36,650 bases of DNA from Verrucomicrobiota bacterium (GTDB taxonomy: Bacteria; Verrucomicrobiota; Verrucomicrobiia; Opitutales; Opitutaceae). The translations under genes were made by a program, and so were the position numbers. A model generated the notes under the pieces. That model searched no databases. It was not told where the DNA came from and worked only from the letters and a program-made list of their open reading frames with translations. Location of the stretch: assembly GCA_003402695.1 (NCBI GenBank), contig QQNC01000007.1, positions 1 to 36,650 on the forward strand, in the 5' to 3' direction. Shown one piece after another: positions 19,170 through 27,094 of the stretch (position 1 is its first letter; the number at the start of each line of letters is the position of its first letter).

Positions 19170-20087
19170 TCAGGGAATGACCCGCAATTCCGGATGCCGT
19201 GTCGCATACGCTCGCGTATACTCGCCAAACGCCGCCTTCAGCCGCGCCGTCACGGAATCGGCGCGCACTGGAAAACGCTGGGCGTCAATCGCACCCACCG
19301 GCGTGAGGTCCTTGGTCGTCGAGAGGAGAAAGCACTCCTCCATCCGCCCGAAATCCTCCGGCCAGACCGTCCCCTCCTCCGCCGCGATGCCCGCCTTCGG
19401 CGCCACCTCGGTCAGCAGGATTTCGCGGGTAATCCCGCCGAGAATTCCCGCCGTCAGCGGCGGCGTGATAACTTTCCCGCCGCGCACAAACGCCAGGTTC
19501 GACACGGCCGCCTCGGTCACCTCACCGGCGTGATTGAGCAAAACCACCTCGTCCGCCCCGCGGGCCCGTGCCTCGCGCAGGCCGAGGATGTTGTTCAGGT
19601 AATTGCCCGTCTTCCACGCGGGGTTGAGGCTTTCCGCCGGATTGCGCCGCAGCGTCGTGGCGACCGAAAGCTTCAGTCCGTCGCGCAGGATCTCCACCGG
19701 GTGCGCCTTGTTAGCCTGCACCAGCAGCACGTAGTCGGCCTGGTCCGCCAGCGCGACATCCAGCCCGATCGGACCGCCCCCGCGCGTGATCTGCAGGCGG
19801 ATGTAGAGGTCGCCGTCACCGGGCACCACCCGGCGGAAGGCCGCCACGGTCTTGAAGATCTCCGCCCGCATCGGGGCCGGGGCCAGCGGCAGGGCAAAAT
19901 GCAGCGCCGCCGCGGACCACTCCAGCCGCCGCCAGTGTTCCTCCCAGGCAAAGATCACCCCGTGATACGTCCGCCAGACCTCGTAGATGGCGTCGCCATA
20001 GAGATAGCCGCGGTTCAGCGGGGGGAGCGATGGCTCCCGCGCGTCGTGCAGCCGGCCGTTCGTGTTGGCCTGGATGTAATCGGGCAT
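19170..20087 (-). CDS. Class IV PLP-dependent aminotransferase (BCAT/D-amino acid aminotransferase/ADC lyase family)
   Basis: RGYLYGDAIYEVWRTYHG; AWKTGNYLNNILGLREARARGADEVVLLNHAGEVTEAAVSNLAFV; ITPPLTAGILGGITRE. Confidence 0.88.
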   Translation of the reverse strand: MPDYIQANTNGRLHDAREPSLPPLNRGYLYGDAIYEVWRTYHGVIFAWEEHWRRLEWSAAALHFALPLAPAPMRAEIFKTVAAFRRVVPGDGDLYIRLQITRGGGPIGLDVALADQADYVLLVQANKAHPVEILRDGLKLSVATTLRRNPAESLNPAWKTGNYLNNILGLREARARGADEVVLLNHAGEVTEAAVSNLAFVRGGKVITPPLTAGILGGITREILLTEVAPKAGIAAEEGTVWPEDFGRMEECFLLSTTKDLTPVGAIDAQRFPVRADSVTARLKAAFGEYTRAYATRHPELRVIP

Positions 20088-20134
20088 GGCGGAGTGTTCA
20101 GCAAACGCGCGGCGCGCGACCAGACAAATAAAAA

Positions 20135-20157
20135 GCCCCCGCGGATTGGGCGGGGGC
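20135..20157 (-). terminator. Rho-independent terminator
   Basis: On the minus strand GCCCCCGC-CCAATCC-GCGGGGGC followed by TTTTTATTT, just downstream of the 20184-20549 gene. Confidence 0.8.
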
Positions 20158-20183
20158 CGGGGTGGATCAGGCGTACCGGGCGC

Positions 20184-20549
20184 TCAGCGGCGCTTTTTGA
20201 CGAGCCCGAGTTCCTTCTTGATGTTCTGCACGCTGGGCAGGGAGATGCCAATCGCCTTCGCGATTTCGCCGCCCGTCTTGCCCGCAATGACCAGACTCTT
20301 CACCTGGGCCTTCGTGTCAGCCGTGATGATGGCGCGCTTGCGACGCTTGCCACCGACCTTGTTGCCCGCCGAGACCAGGGCGTCGCCCGCGACGGACCGG
20401 AAGGCCTTCAGGAAAGCCTGAGGGCTCGAGAAGCCGTATTTCCGGGGCAGCGAGGCCAGTTCATTGGCCAGCTGGGCCTGAATGGCCTGCTCCAGCCTGG
20501 CGACCTTGGCCTTCGCGTCCTCGAGGAGTTTGATTTTATTAGTGACCAT
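20184..20549 (-). CDS. Small basic coiled-coil plus helix-turn-helix protein
   Basis: N-terminal heptad-rich helix (LLEDAKAKVARLEQAIQAQLANEL), basic linker GGKRRKR, C-terminal HTH-like VIAGKTGGEIAKAIGISLPSVQNIKKELGL. Confidence 0.75.
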   Translation of the reverse strand: MVTNKIKLLEDAKAKVARLEQAIQAQLANELASLPRKYGFSSPQAFLKAFRSVAGDALVSAGNKVGGKRRKRAIITADTKAQVKSLVIAGKTGGEIAKAIGISLPSVQNIKKELGLVKKRR

Positions 20550-20687
20550 AGAGGGGGTGGATACAACGGATAGACTATATCATTTCACGCTCTGTCTTTA
20601 TGCCAATTCGATGTAATTAATACACCGTATATTGCAATGTTTACAGTAATCGCTTCTGCAAGCCCCGGGCGTCCAGGCCCATGGGAC

Positions 20688-21527
20688 TCACGCCCGCCCG
20701 CGCCGGAACTGCGCCGGGCCGCATCCCGCGTGCTGCTTGAACACGCGGCTGAAATGGTGGCGGTTCGCGAACCCCACCGCCTCCGCCACCTGCTCGATCG
20801 AGTCGGTGGAAAACGCCAGCCGCCGGCACGCCTCGCGGATCCGCCGCTCCGCCACGAACGCCGCCGGCGTCCGGCCGGTCGCCGCCTTGAACCAGCGGAT
20901 GAACGCCTCGACGCTCAGACCCGCCTGCGCCGCAAGCAGCCCGTTCGAAATCTCCCCGCCCAGCTGATGCTGGATCCAGCTGTAAAGCTTGCGCAGGCGC
21001 GGCGGGATCGCCGTGAACCATTCCGGCCCCAACTCGGCCAACACCAGGTGCAGCAGCCCCGCCCCCGCGTGCGCCGCCGCGACCGCCTGGCCTTTTTCAA
21101 TCCGCCGCTGTAACTCGCGCGCCAGCGCGCGCCCGAGGCGCGTGGCCGGAATTTCCACGATCCCCGCGCTCGCCTCGGTCAGGGATGGATACAAGGAGAA
21201 ATGCACCCACATGTGCTCCGCCCCCGGCCGGCTGCCGCAATTGAACGCCACCCCGTCCGGCACGAGCAGGAACCGGGCCGGCGTCAGCGGATACCGCCGG
21301 CCGGCCGACTCGATCCACGCGCCCGGGGTCCGGTCGTAATAGAGGCGCCAGTACGGGCTGCACACATCCCGGTAATTCCATCCGGCCCCCAGCCGCAGCA
21401 GCCCGCATTCATGGATCTGGAAACTGTCGCCCCCCTCCCCCACCGGCGGCTTCAAGCCATGCGGCGTAAAGGGGTTATGCCAGAGGTGATGGTCAGTTTT
21501 AGGCACAAATAAAACCCTTGCAGACAT
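20688..21527 (-). CDS. AraC family transcriptional regulator
   Basis: Two C-terminal HTH motifs: ISNGLLAAQAGLSVEAFIRWFKAATGRTPAAFVAERRIREACRRLAFSTDSIEQVAEAVGFANRHHFSRVFKQHAGCGPAQFRR. Confidence 0.9.
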   Translation of the reverse strand: MSARVLFVPKTDHHLWHNPFTPHGLKPPVGEGGDSFQIHECGLLRLGAGWNYRDVCSPYWRLYYDRTPGAWIESAGRRYPLTPARFLLVPDGVAFNCGSRPGAEHMWVHFSLYPSLTEASAGIVEIPATRLGRALARELQRRIEKGQAVAAAHAGAGLLHLVLAELGPEWFTAIPPRLRKLYSWIQHQLGGEISNGLLAAQAGLSVEAFIRWFKAATGRTPAAFVAERRIREACRRLAFSTDSIEQVAEAVGFANRHHFSRVFKQHAGCGPAQFRRGRA

Positions 21528-21540
21528 TGCCAGATGGCAA
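21527..21540. promoter_or_regulatory. Palindrome TTGCC-AGAT-GGCAA between divergent araC-type and ferritin-like genes
   Basis: Perfect 5-bp arms in a roughly 35-bp divergent intergenic region. Confidence 0.45.
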
Positions 21541-21562
21541 GCGTTAATGCTAGGGTAACACT

Positions 21563-23047
21563 ATGAGTCCTGTCGCCGCCGCCCCCGTCGCCACCCCTCC
21601 CCGCCGCGTTGTCGTCACGCCCGAGTCCAAGCAGAAGCCCACGATCGTGGACCTGCTCAACGACTGGCAGTACCTGGAAAAAGCCACGCACCGGCTCATC
21701 TGCGGCTGGGGTCGCGCCGTCGCGCCGTGGTCCGACAAGAGCGTCATCCATCGCCACGTCTGGGACCAGGCCGAGTGCGTCCGCCGCCTCCGCGAGCGCG
21801 TCGCCCAGTTCCCGGGCGGCAAACCCGACGCCCCTGTCTCCAGCCGCCTCGAACACATCGCCAACACCGTCCTGCTCGCCACGAACCACAACGATGCCCT
21901 CGACGGCATCTATGAGATTCTCCTCAAGGCCCTGCTCACCGCCTACGGCGAATACTCGACCCACGCGCACCCCGTGCACGATGCGCCCACGGTCGCCCTG
22001 CTCCACGAGATCAACCAGATCAAGAGCCAGGAATTTCTCTGGTACCGGGACTACCGCCGCCGCCACCCGCACACCACCACCCTCGCCTACCGTGAGGCCG
22101 TCGAGCGCGCGATCGCCGAAGGCGGCGGCTTCCACGCGGCGCTGCCCGTTGCCGCGGGTGACGCGGGCGCCCAGCCCGCCGGGGCCCGCACCGATTTCAA
22201 GTACCCCCGCTTCGGCGCCCGCGACACCCCCATGTGGCCCAAGCACGACTTCATGCAGTATGTCCGCGTCGACTTCCCCACGAGCATCGAGGCCCGCCGT
22301 CTGTTCTGGGCCTACGCGTACATGATGGAGAAAAACATCCCCGACGACCAGTTGCTCTGGCTGTACGACGGACACTACATGCCGTGGGAGTGGCATCACG
22401 ACATCTCCCGGCACCTGTGGGACGAATCCCGCCACGGCGATTCGGGCTACTCCCGCATGCGGGACTTGGGCATTGATTTCAGCGATACCGGGTTCCCCGA
22501 TTACGACCAGACGGCGCGCGTCACGATCCTCGAGGCCGCCGCCAAGGAGCAGGGCATTCCCCTTGAACAGGCCTATCGCGACTACCCGAAGTACCTCGAC
22601 GGCATCCGCTCCGACACGCACATCACCCGCGCCCAAATGTATGAGCATGTCTTCATGATCGGCCTCGTCGCCGAGACCGGCCACTTCATCGTCAAGCAGG
22701 AGGGCTACCAGGACTTCAAGGAGGGCCACGACCTCGAGTCCGCCGAGATGATGCTCTTCGACATCATCGACGAGACCGCGCACGTCCAGTATGCCCACAA
22801 GTGGCTGCCCCTGCTCGCCGAATTTGCCGGCATCGACAACGCCAACTACCGCGAACGCGGCGCCCAGGTTCGCGCCGAATACCAGCAGCGGCACAACGAG
22901 GTCTCCGCCGACCTGGCCAAAAAACTCATCCGGACGCCAGGCCACGCGCCTTACGATTTCTATCAGGACCTGCTCGGCCGCATCCGGCAGGCGAAGCCGC
23001 TGACCAACGCCACCACCTGTCCGCCCCGCTCGCCGAAACCGATGTGA
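21563..23047 (+). CDS. Ferritin-like superfamily (putative di-iron) protein of unknown function
   Basis: Helical protein with HPVHDAPTVALLHEI, LWDESRHGDSGY (DExRH) and FDIIDETAHVQYAHKW (DExxH) motifs; divergent from the AraC gene. Confidence 0.65.
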   Translation: MSPVAAAPVATPPRRVVVTPESKQKPTIVDLLNDWQYLEKATHRLICGWGRAVAPWSDKSVIHRHVWDQAECVRRLRERVAQFPGGKPDAPVSSRLEHIANTVLLATNHNDALDGIYEILLKALLTAYGEYSTHAHPVHDAPTVALLHEINQIKSQEFLWYRDYRRRHPHTTTLAYREAVERAIAEGGGFHAALPVAAGDAGAQPAGARTDFKYPRFGARDTPMWPKHDFMQYVRVDFPTSIEARRLFWAYAYMMEKNIPDDQLLWLYDGHYMPWEWHHDISRHLWDESRHGDSGYSRMRDLGIDFSDTGFPDYDQTARVTILEAAAKEQGIPLEQAYRDYPKYLDGIRSDTHITRAQMYEHVFMIGLVAETGHFIVKQEGYQDFKEGHDLESAEMMLFDIIDETAHVQYAHKWLPLLAEFAGIDNANYRERGAQVRAEYQQRHNEVSADLAKKLIRTPGHAPYDFYQDLLGRIRQAKPLTNATTCPPRSPKPM

Positions 23048-23056
23048 GCGGCGGCC

Positions 23057-23152
23057 GGTGGCCGCCGCGGGTGAGGGGCGAGGGAAAGCTCAGCTCACTC
23101 CGCCGGGTTTTGCTTCCTCCCCTCCGCCGATCGCCCCTCACCCATCGCCACC
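23057..23152. repeat. Inverted repeat in the intergenic region downstream of the ferritin-like gene
   Basis: GGTGGCCGCCGCGGGTGAGGGGCGA ... TCGCCCCTCACCCATCGCCACC. Confidence 0.7.
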
Positions 23153-23231
23153 GCGGTGAAATCCCCCGCCGCGATTTTTACCGCGGTTCCAGCTTGCGCG
23201 CCGCTTGCGCGCCCAGCTTTACTGGCTGCGC

Positions 23232-24059
23232 ATGGCCCGCATTCCCCTCGAAGATAATTTCAACGACGTCATCAACAAGACCCAGCGCGGCCTGAAGATC
23301 TCCGACGAGGATCTCGCCAAGCGGGCCGAGGTCTCCGTCACCGACCTGGCCGCCGTCAAGGGTGGCCAGCCCATCGTCGCCGTCATCCGCCGCGTCGCCC
23401 GCCATCTCCACCTCGGCCCGGACGCCCTTGAGGTCCTCACCGCCAAGTCCTGGTACCCCGAGCAGCCGAACTTTCCCTCGGGCTTCGCGGCGTTCAACAC
23501 GGCGTTCGAGGACATGACGGTGAACAGCTATCTCGTGTGGGACTCCCGCACGAAGCTCGCCGCCGCCTTCGACACCGGAGCCAATTGCGACGCGATGCTC
23601 GACACCATCCACGCCGAGAAGCTGAAGGTGGAATACATCTTCCTCACCCACACCCACGACGACCACATCGCCGACCTGCCGAAGCTCGCCGCCGGGACCA
23701 AGGCCGAGGTCTGGGCCGGCGAACTCGAGCCCGTGGACTTCCCCGGCGCCAAGACCTTCAAGGAGAACGCCCACTTCCACATTGGGAAGCTCGCGATCAA
23801 GACGCTCTTCACCTGGGGCCACTCGCCCGGCATGACGACGTTCTACATCACCGGCCTCAGCTGGCCGCTCGCCATCGTCGGCGACTCCGTCTTCGCCAGC
23901 TCGATGGGCGGCAGCCCGACGCATTTCGCCGAGCAGTACCGCAACAACAAGGAGAAGATTCTGACCCTCCCCAACGACACCGTCCTCGCCTGCGGCCACG
24001 GCCCGCTGACCACCCTCGGCCAGGAAAAACGCCACAATCCCTTTTTCACGTCCAAATAA
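23232..24059 (+). CDS. MBL-fold metallohydrolase with N-terminal HTH (XRE-like) domain
   Basis: N-terminus DEDLAKRAEVSVTDLAAVKGGQPIVAVIRRVARHLHL; MBL motif THTHDDH; WGHSPG; GDSVFAS; ACGHGPLTTLGQEKRHNPFF. Confidence 0.82.
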   Translation: MARIPLEDNFNDVINKTQRGLKISDEDLAKRAEVSVTDLAAVKGGQPIVAVIRRVARHLHLGPDALEVLTAKSWYPEQPNFPSGFAAFNTAFEDMTVNSYLVWDSRTKLAAAFDTGANCDAMLDTIHAEKLKVEYIFLTHTHDDHIADLPKLAAGTKAEVWAGELEPVDFPGAKTFKENAHFHIGKLAIKTLFTWGHSPGMTTFYITGLSWPLAIVGDSVFASSMGGSPTHFAEQYRNNKEKILTLPNDTVLACGHGPLTTLGQEKRHNPFFTSK

Positions 24060-24082
24060 ACCTAACCCATCCCACCAAACAT

Positions 24083-24967
24083 ATGTCGCAGAAAATTGCC
24101 TTCGTCGGAGTCGGTCGCATGGGCGCTAACATGGCCCGCCGCCTCAAGGATACCGGCCACACGGTCACCGCGGTTTATGACGTGCACGCGCCCAGCGCGG
24201 CCGAGCTCGCCAAGGAAATCGGTGCCACGCACGCCGCCAAGCTCGCCGACGTCACCGCCGCCGCCGACATCATCTTCACCGTCGTCACTGACGACGCCGC
24301 CCAGCTGGCTGTGTTCGCCGAGAGCGGCGACTCCCTCCTCACCGGGGCCAAGGGCAGGATCTTCATCAACTGCGCCACGCTCACGCCCAAGGTCCACGTC
24401 GAGGTGGAGAAGCGGGCGAAGCAGGCCGGCGCCATCTCCCTCGAAGGCTGCATGGCCTCGTCCATTCCCCAGGCCCGCAACGGCACACTTTATCTGATGT
24501 GCGCCGGCGACAAGGCCACCTTCGACCAGGTGAAGCCCATCCTCGACCAGCTCAGCACCGCCCTCCGCTACATCGGCCCAACCGGCCAGGCCGCGCAGGT
24601 CAAGGCGCTCGTCAACATGGTCATGAACATCAACACCGCCGGCCTCGCTGAGGGCCTCGGCCTCGGCGCCGCGCTCGGGCTCGACCTGGCGATGCTCCGC
24701 GAGGTGTTCCTCCAGACCGGCGCCAACTCGCAGGTCCTCAAGACCGACGGCGAGGACATGCAGAACCGCGACCACTCGTGCTTCTTCTCCGGCGCCCACG
24801 CCGCCAAGGACAGCGGCATCGCCGCCCAGCTCGGCAAGGATGTCGGCCTCAACCTCCCGCTCGCCAACGCCACCAAGGCCCAGTTCGACCAGATGGTGAA
24901 ACTCGGCCTCGGCAGCCTCGACAAATCCGGCGTCGCCGAACTCACCTTCAAGGGCCGACACGCGTAA
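24083..24967 (+). CDS. NAD(P)-dependent 3-hydroxyisobutyrate dehydrogenase-like oxidoreductase
   Basis: IAFVGVGRMGANMARRL Rossmann motif; GCMASSIPQARNGTLYLMCAGD; GPTGQAAQVKALVNMV; NLPLANATKAQFDQM. Confidence 0.87.
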   Translation: MSQKIAFVGVGRMGANMARRLKDTGHTVTAVYDVHAPSAAELAKEIGATHAAKLADVTAAADIIFTVVTDDAAQLAVFAESGDSLLTGAKGRIFINCATLTPKVHVEVEKRAKQAGAISLEGCMASSIPQARNGTLYLMCAGDKATFDQVKPILDQLSTALRYIGPTGQAAQVKALVNMVMNINTAGLAEGLGLGAALGLDLAMLREVFLQTGANSQVLKTDGEDMQNRDHSCFFSGAHAAKDSGIAAQLGKDVGLNLPLANATKAQFDQMVKLGLGSLDKSGVAELTFKGRHA

Positions 24968-25098
24968 TTTTCGAATTTGGATTTTCGATTCGCTCCGGCG
25001 GGCGTCCCCCGCCGCCGGAGGGTTCCGACAATCAGAATTCGCGAATCAAAACCGCCTCCCCTCTCCGTAATCGAAAACCGAAAATTGAAATTCGAAAA
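24968..25098. repeat. Long nested inverted repeat filling the intergenic region before the TIM-barrel gene
   Basis: Outer arms TTTTCGAATTTGGATTTTCGATT / AATCGAAAACCGAAAATTGAAATTCGAAAA; GATTCGC/GCGAATC; inner CTCCGGCGG/CCGCCGGAG. Confidence 0.75.
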
Positions 25099-25943
25099 TG
25101 CCTAAAATCGCCCACATCGCCAACCTCTGGTCCCTCGTCAATCACCCCTCGGCCGCCAAGCAGTGGTCGCTGGAGAAGAAGATCCAAGCCGTTAAAGCCG
25201 CGGGTTTTGATGGCTTCACCACCGGCCTCACGCCCGAGTGCGGCCTTCTCGCCAAGAAATACGGCCTGAAGCACGTGCTCGGCTTCGTCTCCACCTCCTC
25301 GGGCGATCCCAAGGATTTCGCCAAGCGCATCCAGTCCCAGAAGGACGCCGGCGCCGTGCAGATCAACGTCCAGCTCGACGACCACGACACCCTGCCCGCC
25401 CTCGCAACCAAGCACTGGATCGCGATGGAGAAGGAGGCCGCCAAGATCGGCGGCGTGGTCCTCTCCCTCGAGGTCCACCGCGACTGCTGCACCGAGACCC
25501 CGGAAAAGACCTACGAGATCGCCCGCCTCTACAAGAAGGCCACGGGCAAGATGATCAAAATCAACTTCGATTTCTCGCACTTCTCCGTCGTGAAGCACCT
25601 CGGGCCCGGCAACTACGCCGAGCGTCTCCTCGACCATCCCGCCCTCGTGCAGAACGGCGAACAGTCGCACTGCCGCCCGTTCAACGGCCACCACTGCCAG
25701 GTGCCCGTCACCTACCAGGGCAAGCTCAGCGACGAGGCCAAGAGCTACCTCAATTTCTGCGTCGCCCTCTTCCGGGTCTGGAAGGCCGCGCCGAAGAACA
25801 AAAACCGCACCCTCTACGTCTGCCCGGAAATGGGGCCGTACCACGAGGGTGGCGCCGGCTACAACATCAGCGGCCTCCCGCCCGCGTGGCCCGACGCCGT
25901 CGTCCTGCGCCGCGAGCTCGACAAGGCCTGGAAGCGGGCGTGA
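25098..25943 (+). CDS. Sugar phosphate isomerase/epimerase-like TIM-barrel protein
   Basis: AVKAAGFDGFTTGL, INVQLDDHD, LEVHRDCCTETPEKTYEIA, INFDFSHFSVVKHL typical of xylose isomerase-like TIM barrels. Confidence 0.78.
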   Translation: MPKIAHIANLWSLVNHPSAAKQWSLEKKIQAVKAAGFDGFTTGLTPECGLLAKKYGLKHVLGFVSTSSGDPKDFAKRIQSQKDAGAVQINVQLDDHDTLPALATKHWIAMEKEAAKIGGVVLSLEVHRDCCTETPEKTYEIARLYKKATGKMIKINFDFSHFSVVKHLGPGNYAERLLDHPALVQNGEQSHCRPFNGHHCQVPVTYQGKLSDEAKSYLNFCVALFRVWKAAPKNKNRTLYVCPEMGPYHEGGAGYNISGLPPAWPDAVVLRRELDKAWKRA

Positions 25944-25950
25944 GCCCGTT

Positions 25951-26040
25951 TGTCAGTCTGCGCGCAGCGAAGACTCCCGTGGAACTTCGCTGCGCACTTT
26001 GATTCCGGCCAACTGGACCATTCGCCTCGGTCAGAAGGAC
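25951..26040. repeat. 90-bp palindromic element, copy B (diverged)
   Basis: Ungapped alignment with 15941-16030 gives about 66 of 90 matches by eye; same orientation and length. Confidence 0.75.
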
Positions 26041-26049
26041 CCTCCGGCC

Positions 26050-27012
26050 ATGACCGCTTCCTCCAAACTGCCCAGCTGCCCGGCCTTCTTGCTGGGCGCG
26101 CTCCTCGCCCTGCTCGCCCTCCCCGTCCGCGCGCAACCCGTCTCCCGGCCCGGCCCGCTGCCCGGAACGCCGTATGGCCCGCCCCCGGGGCGTGTGCTGT
26201 TTTTCCCGGGGCCCAATTTCAGCGGCGAGCCCCTCATCGTGCCGGCCGCCGGTGCCCTCGAGAATCTGGAATACGTCCGCGACTCCCGCGGCCGCAAGTG
26301 GAACGACCGCATCGCCTCCATCCGGGTCGAGGGCCCGGTGCTGCTCCTCCTGTATGAGCACGCCGATTTCCAGGGCGCCACCGCGACGTTGACCCGCGAT
26401 GCCGCCGACCTGAATGCCCTCTCGCTCGGCGACCACCACGGCACGACCTGGGCCCAGCGGGTTTCCTCCGTCCGCATCGAACCCCTCCGGCCGGCCGCCC
26501 CGGGTTTCATCCAGTGGGAACGCCGCGACGCCGAACGCGCCGTCCGCGCCGCCTACCACGACCTCCTCGGCCGTGATCCTGACGAACGCGGCCAGCGCGA
26601 TTACCGCGACCGGCTGATGAGCCGCGGGTGGACCGAGGACCAGCTGCGCGATGCCATCCGCCACAGCCCCGAGTTCCTCCACCGCGACGTCAGCGAAATC
26701 ATCCGCCGGCTTTACCGCGAGGTGCTCCGGCGCGAGCCCGATCCCGCCGGCAGTGCCAAGTACTCCCGCGCCCTGCGCGAGGGCCTGTCGGAATCCGAGC
26801 TGCGGGCCGAACTCCTCCGCAGCCGCGAATACGCCGAGCTTCACGCCCGGGAAGTCATCGCCCGTGCCTACCGCGAAATTCTCCGCCGCGAGGCCGACGC
26901 CGCCGGATTCGCCACCTACCTGAAGCGCATGGCCGAGCAGGGCTGGGACGAAAACCGCGTCCGCGACGCCCTCCGCTCGAGCGACGAATACCGGCGGCTG
27001 CCGCGGCGCTAG
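26050..27012 (+). CDS. Secreted protein with beta/gamma-crystallin-like repeats and three DUF4214-like repeats
   Basis: Signal peptide; VLFFPGPNFSGEPL / LLYEHADFQGATATLTRDAADL...WAQRVSSVRIE; three ~50-aa repeats AYHDLLGRDPDERGQRDYRDRL, LYREVLRREPDPAGSAKYSRAL, AYREILRREADAAGFATYLKRM. Confidence 0.75.
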   Translation: MTASSKLPSCPAFLLGALLALLALPVRAQPVSRPGPLPGTPYGPPPGRVLFFPGPNFSGEPLIVPAAGALENLEYVRDSRGRKWNDRIASIRVEGPVLLLLYEHADFQGATATLTRDAADLNALSLGDHHGTTWAQRVSSVRIEPLRPAAPGFIQWERRDAERAVRAAYHDLLGRDPDERGQRDYRDRLMSRGWTEDQLRDAIRHSPEFLHRDVSEIIRRLYREVLRREPDPAGSAKYSRALREGLSESELRAELLRSREYAELHAREVIARAYREILRREADAAGFATYLKRMAEQGWDENRVRDALRSSDEYRRLPRR

Positions 27013-27094
27013 CCGGTGGCACGCGTTGGCCCCAACGCGTTTGCTTGGGCGGGCTGGGCCAGCGGGCTGGAGTCAACCCGCTCGCCCGCATCCC

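Noticed and set aside
19110-20573. 487-aa plus-strand ORF
   Set aside because: Antisense to the class IV aminotransferase and the small HTH gene.
20550-20640. Specific sigma70 -35/-10 assignment upstream of the small HTH gene
   Set aside because: The region is AT-rich and plausible as a promoter, but no hexamer pair with good spacing could be chosen confidently by eye.
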